Both the position numbers and the translations under genes were made by a program. Below, piece by piece: positions 51,960 to 59,900 of a stretch of DNA of 64,000 nt. The DNA comes from Lewinella sp. W8 (GTDB taxonomy: Bacteria > Bacteroidota > Bacteroidia > Chitinophagales > Saprospiraceae), in assembly GCF_004375085.3 (NCBI RefSeq), contig NZ_SNAQ03000002.1, forward strand, positions 428,537 through 492,536, in the 5' to 3' direction. How positions within the stretch are numbered: the first letter of the stretch is position 1; each line of letters begins with the position of its first letter. The notes below the pieces were generated by a model. That model was not told where the DNA came from. It ran no database searches and was given only the letters and a program-made list of their open reading frames with translations.

Positions 51960-52691
51960 ATGTCCAAGGTCCATCGTCCCCGTATTCCACGGCGACATTT
52001 CCTCCTTTTATTCTTCCTCTTCTCCGGCACAGTTCTCGTTGCCCAGCCGCTGGCCGACACCTGGTTCTACGGCCTGAAGGCCGGAGTTACCCGCCACCAG
52101 ATTCAGGAGATAAACACCACCATCATTCCCGACGTCTTTCCGGCCGACTCCTATCAGGTGGAGCACCTGCCCCAGATCGGATTCGCCGGCGGGGTGGCCT
52201 TTTATCATCGCTTTTACAAAAGCCGTTTTGCGGTGCAGCCCGAAGTCCTCTTCACCAGTCGCGGGGGAGATTTTAGCTACACTGACGTGCGGGATCTGGA
52301 GTACACCATGTCCTTCAACTATCAGTACCTGAGCCTGGGTAGCCTCGTCAAGATTTACCCCGCCGGAGGGCTCAACCTGGGCCTGGGGGCCCAGGTGGCC
52401 TTCAACGTTGCCAAGGACCGGATTACCTACACCTCCAACATGCCCGAACTGGGGCCCGACCTCCAGATTAAGCAAAGCCTTCGCGAGGTCCTTACCGGCA
52501 GTAACGACATCAACCTCTTGCTGCAGGGCGGCTACGACTTCCCGTTTGGCCTGATGGTGGAGGCCCGCTACGTCCTGGGCCTGAAGGACGTCATCGAGAC
52601 CCGGGCCAACGGGTTCAACTTCATCGAAAACGTTAATCGGAGCCACGGCATTCAGGTGACGCTGGGCTGGTTGATCGAATTTCCGAATTAA
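51960..52691 (+). CDS. PorT-like outer-membrane beta-barrel protein
   Basis: 243 residues from the ATG at 51960, chosen because it begins a signal peptide (HFLLLFFLFSGTVLVAQ). The mature part has alternating beta strands ending in a terminal FPN after a GWLIEF strand (FYGLKAGVTRHQI, GFAGGVAFYHRFYKSRFAVQ, QYLSLGSLVKIYPAGGLNLG). It matches the PorT/outer-membrane beta-barrel fold with about eight strands. It is followed 34 bp later by a T9SS cargo gene and then the toxin gene, so it may help their export or surface display. Confidence 0.82.
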   Translation: MSKVHRPRIPRRHFLLLFFLFSGTVLVAQPLADTWFYGLKAGVTRHQIQEINTTIIPDVFPADSYQVEHLPQIGFAGGVAFYHRFYKSRFAVQPEVLFTSRGGDFSYTDVRDLEYTMSFNYQYLSLGSLVKIYPAGGLNLGLGAQVAFNVAKDRITYTSNMPELGPDLQIKQSLREVLTGSNDINLLLQGGYDFPFGLMVEARYVLGLKDVIETRANGFNFIENVNRSHGIQVTLGWLIEFPN

Positions 52692-52725
52692 TCATCCGTC
52701 TACTTCGTCCATCAATCATCCCGCC

Positions 52726-53931
52726 ATGCTTCGCTTCGTACTCTTCGTCAGCCTGCTCGCCAGCACGCTGACGGCCCAACCCATGCTGCCCGCCAGTGAT
52801 GCCGATCACCCGGTAACGGCCCGCACGATCTTCACGGTATTCACCCCCGAAGACCGAACCGAGCAGACCATCTGGTCGCTGCAATCTTCCGGTCGCCCGC
52901 AAACCGAACTGACGACCCACCGGCTTTGGGACCACCGGGATTCCTCCCAGATCATCCTGTCGCCCACCGCCCATACCCGCCTGAACACCTACCTCGAACG
53001 GCAAGCTGCCCGGGACTCCCTGGTCGTGCAGCCCGGAAAGGTTACCGTCGCCGAAATCCTCGATTATCCGGGGGCCCTCTCCCCCGAACAACGGCAGTTG
53101 GTGGAAAGCTACCTGGCCATCCGCCACGGCTTAACGCTCGATCAACGAATCCCCCGCCATTATCTCGCTCCGAGTGAAGACGGTACCCGAGTGGTGTGGG
53201 ATGCCATTGACGGCCGGGATTATCGCTTCCGGATCGCCGGCCTGGGGGTCGATGAGGCGGCCCGACTAGATCACCGTCGGGGGACTTCCGCCTACGTTCC
53301 CGGTGAACTGGTGATGGAGTGGCCCGCCGAAGAGGACCTCAATGCCTATCTCCTTTGGGGAGATGATGATGCCCCCACGGCACGCGCCGTTATCGACGGA
53401 GACATCACGCAGTTGGGTCGTCGGTGGCGGGTACAGTCTACCGGCCAAGCTCCCCCCACGACCCTGCACCTTGATCCGCGGCAGTTTTTTGCCCGGCGGC
53501 AGGCCGGTGAACGGTGGGTTCTTCTGCGGCCGGGACTGCCCGCCCTGCCCGCCACTCCCGGTCCGGGAGGCACTTTCCGGTGGGAAGACATTCAGTGGGG
53601 CGAAGGCACTTCCTTTTTCCGGATTGGCCTGCAGTGCAGTGGCTGTACTCCGCAACCACTGGACAAGCAAGACGATTTTTTCACCTTCACGCAGGTGAGC
53701 CCTAATCCCGCCCGGGTGGGTGCTGCCGTGGACGTTCGGGTGGCCATGGCGGAATCCTCTCCGTTGTTTCTGACCCTCCTCGACGCTACGGGCAGAGTAA
53801 TCCTCCAGCGCCGGTTACCGGCGAGGACCCATCACCTGAGTCAGATTCCCCTACCCGCCGCGGGAATGTACGCCCTGCAGTTGCGGACCCTTCGGGGGCA
53901 CCGCACCAGCCTGAAACTATTCGCCCAATAA
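52726..53931 (+). CDS. Secreted T9SS cargo protein (DUF8202-like), toxin operon
   Basis: 401 residues. Signal peptide (MLRFVLFVSLLASTLTAQ). The middle carries a Bacteroidota extracellular signature (EILDYPGALSPEQRQLVESYLA, with AIRHGLTLDQ, RVVWDAIDGRDYRFRIAGLG) that resembles DUF8202. The C-terminus is a T9SS type A sorting domain (FTQVSPNPARVGAAVDVRV, FLTLLDATGRVILQRRL, GMYALQLRTLRGHRTSLKLF). It sits between the PorT-like gene and the giant Rhs-type toxin gene (22-bp gap), suggesting a functional set. Function unknown. Confidence 0.82.
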   Translation: MLRFVLFVSLLASTLTAQPMLPASDADHPVTARTIFTVFTPEDRTEQTIWSLQSSGRPQTELTTHRLWDHRDSSQIILSPTAHTRLNTYLERQAARDSLVVQPGKVTVAEILDYPGALSPEQRQLVESYLAIRHGLTLDQRIPRHYLAPSEDGTRVVWDAIDGRDYRFRIAGLGVDEAARLDHRRGTSAYVPGELVMEWPAEEDLNAYLLWGDDDAPTARAVIDGDITQLGRRWRVQSTGQAPPTTLHLDPRQFFARRQAGERWVLLRPGLPALPATPGPGGTFRWEDIQWGEGTSFFRIGLQCSGCTPQPLDKQDDFFTFTQVSPNPARVGAAVDVRVAMAESSPLFLTLLDATGRVILQRRLPARTHHLSQIPLPAAGMYALQLRTLRGHRTSLKLFAQ

Positions 53932-53953
53932 TCCCATCCCGAAACACCTTACC

Positions 53954-56900
53954 ATGCATCGCGCAAGACTTCTTCCATTGGCGGGGGCGCTGCTCTCCTG
54001 CCTGTTTCTCCCGACCACTCTACTGGCCCAGGAACCGGAGACCCCTCCGGTGCTTTATCAGGCCGTACCTGGTGACCAGGCACCGCCGGCCGCCAATCCC
54101 GCCGACGGGATCGCCCTGGTGGACATCCCCTCGGCCAACGCCTCGGGAAGCGCTAACCTGGAATTCCCCCTCAAATTACCTCCCGGTCGCCAGGGCATGG
54201 AGCCCCTCCTCAGCATTGGCTACAACAGTGACCACCAGCACGGATGGCTCGGTCGGGGCTGGGACCTCAGCCTACCGAGCATCGAAGTAGAAACCCGCTG
54301 GGGCGTGCCCCGCTTTGATCAGGAAAACGAATCCGAGACCTACCTTCTGGAGGGGGCCATGCTCGCTCCCGTGGCCCACCGGGGGCCATCACGCCCCCGC
54401 ACCGCCGAGGCCACCTACCGGCCCCGGGTAGAAGCCGAATTCCGGCGCATCATCCGCCACGGCAATACCCCCCGCAACTACTGGTGGGAGATTCAGTACC
54501 CCGACGGCATGGTCGAATATTACGGAGGACTTCCGGAGTCGGGCCCCGTGGCTACTGCCCTCCTCACCGACCCCGCCGGCAACATCAGCAGCTGGGCCAT
54601 CCTGCGGGCCGTAGACGTTCACGGCAACCGGATTGATTACCACCACCAAATCCAGGATGATCCCGGGCGCAGCGGCACCGCCGCTGGCCAACAACGCTAC
54701 CCCGATTACATCACCTACACCGGTTTCGGAGAAGAAGCCGGTCCCTTCCGGGTGGAGTTTATCCGGGACCGCCAGCTCGGTGAAGCCCGTCGGCCCGACG
54801 TGCGCATCGACTACATGCCCGGCTACAAATCCGTGACCGCAGACCTCCTGCGGCGCATTGAAGTGAGCTTTCGCGGAGAAATCATCCGGGCCTACGAGCT
54901 GGAATTCACCACCGGGGCCTTCCGGCAAAGCCTGCTGGCGAACATCGCCGAATACGGTAGTGACGGCAGCGAGTTATACCGCCACGCTTTCGATTATTTT
55001 GACCTGCCGGCCAATAAGTACGGAACAGAAGAATCCTGGACGGTGGGTAACGATAACGTACGGGGAGACGTCATCAATCCCATCCCCGGTTTCACCGCCG
55101 AGATCTCCGCCCTGGGCGGCGCCAAGTCCACCAGCACCCAAATCGGCAGTGCCGTCACGGTGGGGCCCATCGGCTCCCCCGGCACCAAAGACCTGACCGT
55201 CGGAGGCACCGTGGGCAGTGGTTCCAGCGAGGCCTTCGGCATGATTGCCTTCGTGGACATCAACGGAGATTTACTGCCCGACAAAGTCTTCCGGGACGGC
55301 AACGAACTCAAGTGGCGGGAGAACCTGGCGGGAACCGGAGCCCGGGCCTTCGGCCCGGTGCGTCCCGTCAACGGCATCGGTGACTTCAGCGTCATCAAGA
55401 CCAGCGAAACCAACTTCGGCTTTGAAGCCAACATCACGCCCTTTTTCGCCGGTTACGAAAATACCACTGCACGCACGACCACCAGTACCTACTTCAGTGA
55501 CTTCAACGGAGACGACCTCGTGGACATCGCCCACCGCGGACGGATATACTTCAATGCCCTGGACAACAACGGCAACCCGTCCTTTACCCTCAACAGCGGC
55601 AATACCCCCAGCCCCATCGTCGCCGGGGCGGACCCCGACGGTGAGCTGGTCTCCGTTGATCCGCTGGAACAGCTGGAACTCATCAACATGACCCCGAAGC
55701 ACGACGTGGTGCGCAGCTGGGAAGCCCCCTTTGCGGGGCTGGTCAACATCTCCGGCACCGTCCAGTTGCTGGACGACCCGGGACTGGCCGAATACACCCG
55801 CGAAGATGGCGTCAGCGTCACCATCCAGGCGGGGGCGACGGAACTTTACCGGCAGCGCATTGAGGCCGGGGATTTCTCTGCCTACACCCCCACCGGCGTG
55901 AACAATGTCCTGGTGTTTCCGGGGCAGAAGATCTATTTCCGAGTGCAGTCCATTTTCGACGGTGCCTTTGACCGCGTGCAGTGGGATCCGGTGATTACCT
56001 ACGTCGGGGAGGACGTTACGGAGCAGGACGGCAATGACCTGCCACAGTTTACCTACCGGGCCGGTGAAGACTTCCTGCTGGCCTCCTGTCAGACGGTGGC
56101 CATGCCCTTCGACGGCACCGTGGATTTGCTGGGAACCTTCAGCAAACCCGCCATGAACGACACCCTCTACCTGGAATTATTGCGGGATGGGGTCGTGTTA
56201 CTCTCCCGGAAGTTTGAGCCCGAAGCGGTATTTAATGACCTCCCGGTATCCGTAGCGGGGTTTCCGGTGCAGGAAAACGACGAAGTTCAACTCCGCCTGC
56301 GCGCCAACGGTAACGTCAACTGGCGGCTCCCCAAATGGGCGCCCCTGCTGGTGTATTCTGCGGCGGCCGACGGCAGCCCGGTAACGGCCGAGGACGGTAG
56401 CCCGCTCTACAGCTACTGCCCGGCCATCGATTACGGCATGTACACCAAAACCCTGCGGCGGTCCGCCGTCTGGGTCGCTCCGGCGAACGTGTACAACGTC
56501 TCCCTCAACGTTGCCCCGAGGAATTTTCTGCCGGACTTTTCCCAGTCCGTGTCCTTTACCGTCAAGGGGCGGGATACGCTCTACGTGCAGAAGGATACGG
56601 CTATGGTCGCGGACGCAGGTGCCGCCTTTACCCTGAGGGCGCAGTGCACCGTACCCGCCGGCGACAGCATCTGGGTGGAGGCCTACTTCTCTTCCCAAAC
56701 CGGTGTCGAGGCGGGAGCCGCCAGCACCTTCACGGTAACCGACACGCTCGGAAACGTGGTGGCCGCCCCCTTCGGACTTTTCCGTCAACGGACGGTAGAC
56801 GAGATGACCTTCGGCCCGCAGTTTCGGGGCTGGGGCCAGTTCGTTTACCGCGGCGCCGGAGCCGCGGCGGATGCCCCCATCAATGAGGCTCTCCTCCGCC

Positions 56901-59900
56901 TGCAAAACCCGGACATCGACGAAGAGGACGTTGAAGACATCGAAATTGACCCCGACAACCCCGACTTTTCGGAATTCGAAGGCCTGACCGACGACCCTAC
57001 GTCGGAAAACTTCATCGTCATGGTGGCCGACCCCAAGGCGGGGAATTGGCGGGGCTACGATGATCTTACCCTGGTGGGCGCCAACTACCAGAGCAGTTCT
57101 CGTTTGGGCGAAGATGACGTGCTGCTCACGCCGGAGGTGGGTACCGGCGGCGGGGCGCCCGCTCTGTCGAGCATCGCCAAGATTGAGGCGGTCGCTGCGG
57201 GTGCCGGCTTTGGTCCGGCGAGCCTGGCCGGTTCGATCGCCGAGAATACGACGACCAATTTACTGGAAGTCATGGACCTGAACGGTGACCGCTACCCCGA
57301 CCTGGTTACCCCCACCAGAGCGCAGTACACGACGGTCTACGGTGGACTGAGCGAACGGAGTTTCCGCCACGGCTACGGCAACCACGTGGCCCGGAGCCGG
57401 GCCGTCGGCGGCACGGCGGGTGGCAAGTTCGTGGACTCCAGCCCCACCAACGGCGGTGACGGCAGCGGCAAGGGCAGCCGAAAGCGCTTCCGCAAGGCCA
57501 AGGCCGTCACCAAAAACCAGGGCGCCAAGGCACAGTCGGCCAACGAATCCGCCGAAGCGGGCGGCTCCATCAGCGTACAATTTTCCCGCGACGAGGACTA
57601 CGTCGAGCACAGCTGGTTCGACCTCAACGGCGACGGGCTGATCGACAAGGTGTGGCGCAACGGCGACGTGGCGCTGAACCAGGGGTATGGCTTCGGTCCC
57701 CGGGAAAATTGGGGCTTCACCGACATTCGACGGGGCGTAAGCTTTGACCTCGGCGGCGGCGGCGGCATCAACGTGAGCAACAACAGTTTCGCGGCCGGCT
57801 TCGCCATTACCCGCACGGACAACTACAGTACGGTCGCCCTTCAGGACATCAACGGCGACGGCCTCGCCGACGCCCTGACCTACGACCCGGATACCCGGAC
57901 CCTGCGGGCGCGCCTCAATACGGGGACCGGCTTTGCCGGGGCGGTGGATTGGGCCCGCCTGGCGGGCCACCTGGACGAAGGGGACGCCACCTCGGAGTCC
58001 GCAAACTTCGCCTTCACGGTGTGCATTCCCATCTTCTTCATCCGCATCTGCGTCAACCCCAGTGGCTCCGCCGGCCGGGGTGTCAGTCGGGTCCTGAGCC
58101 AGTTTAACGACATCAACGGCGACGGCTTCCTGGATGAATTGCGGTCTACCCGCGACAACGAACTGAAGGTAAAGCCCTCCACGATCGGGAAGACCAATCT
58201 GCTGCGGCGGGTACGCCGCCCCCTGGGGGGTACGATGGAACTGGATTTCGCCAGTGCCGGAAATGAATACGGGATTCCCTTCCCGAAGTGGTTGCTCTCC
58301 GAAGTCCGGTTCAACGACGGGGTGGCCGGCGACGGCCCGGAGTGGCGAAAAACCACCTTCGCCTACCGTGAGCCCAGCCATCACCGCAACGAACGGGAAT
58401 TCTTTGGCTTCGGGAGGACCGAAGAAATCGCCCACGATACGGAACGCGGAGATGCGGTCTACCGCAAGCAGGTCACCGAATATCACAATGATCATTTTTA
58501 CCACCGGGGCCTGCCGGTCCGGCAGTACACCGAAACCGCCGACGGCGGAAAGTATCGGGAGACGGTTTTCCGCTACCTGATGCAGGACCCGGAGACGGGC
58601 GCGGAGCTTCCCCCCAATTTACTGGACAGTGATGACGGAATGGCCTTCCCCGTCCTCGTGGAGCGCACGGAAAATTACTACGAGGGGGGAACGGAGATCG
58701 TCCTGTACCAACGCACGAGTTTCCAGTACGATTCCATCGGGCAGGTAACGGTCAAGACGGATTTTGGCGACGGCACCCCCGAGGATGAATTGCGCACGGA
58801 GTACACCTACCACGGCAACCCTGACGCTTACCAACGGAACCGTCCCGCCAGCATCCGCATTTTTGCCGGCGGGGAGCTCAAGCGGCACACCGAACTGACC
58901 GTAGATGAGCGGGGCAACTTCCGGCAAATCCGGCACTACCTGGACGAGGAGACCTTCGCCGCCCATGATTTCACCTACGATCAGTACGGCAACCTGACGA
59001 GCGCACTGCGGCCACCGAACGCCAACGGTGAACGTCTGGGCTTGACCTACACCTTTGATCAAGAGGTAGGCCAGTACATCGAAGCAAGTGAAGATACCTA
59101 CGGCTACCGGTCCACGGCCGCCTACGATTTCCGCTACGGGCAGAAAATTTCCGAAACGGACATCAACGGCCACCGGGTGGACTACCAGTTAGACCCCCAC
59201 GGGCGGGTACGGGAAATCCGCCTGCCGAAGGATTCTACCTGGAGTTTTCGCTATACCTACGAACCGATGGCCGCGCCGGCCTACGCCGTCAGTGAGCGCT
59301 ACGACCCCGCGCAGGACAGTGGCGTGCCGAGCAGCGTCTACCTCGACGGACTGGGGAGGATCGTTCAAAAGCAGCACAGCAGTCGGGTCGGGGGAAGTCT
59401 GGGCCGGGTGATCAGTGGTCGTAGGACCTACGATGCCTTCGACCGAGCGGTGAGCGAGGCCTACCCGAGCTTCCGGACTGGCGTGGCTCCCGGGTTCGTC
59501 GCGGCACCTGCGGCCACGCCCAAAAGCAACTCCACCTACGACGAAATTGACCGGGCCACCACGCTGACCATGCCCGACGGGTCCAGCAGTACGATGACCT
59601 ACGGCTTTGCCGTGGCGCCGGACGGCCAACTGCGCTTTCAGGAAAAGATGACCGATGCGCTCGGCTTTGCGGAAATCACCCTGACGGACGAACGCGGGCA
59701 GCACGAGGCCTACCTCCGCGAGGCCGACACCACGGAAATCGTCACCACCTTCCGCTACAATCCCCTGGGCGAACGGCTGGCAGTGATTGACGACGGTGGC
59801 TTTGCGACCACCTTCACCTACGACATGCTGGGGCGGAAAACATCCGAGACGCCCGCCGATGGCGGCCGCATTGACTACCAGTTTGACCTGGCGGACAACC

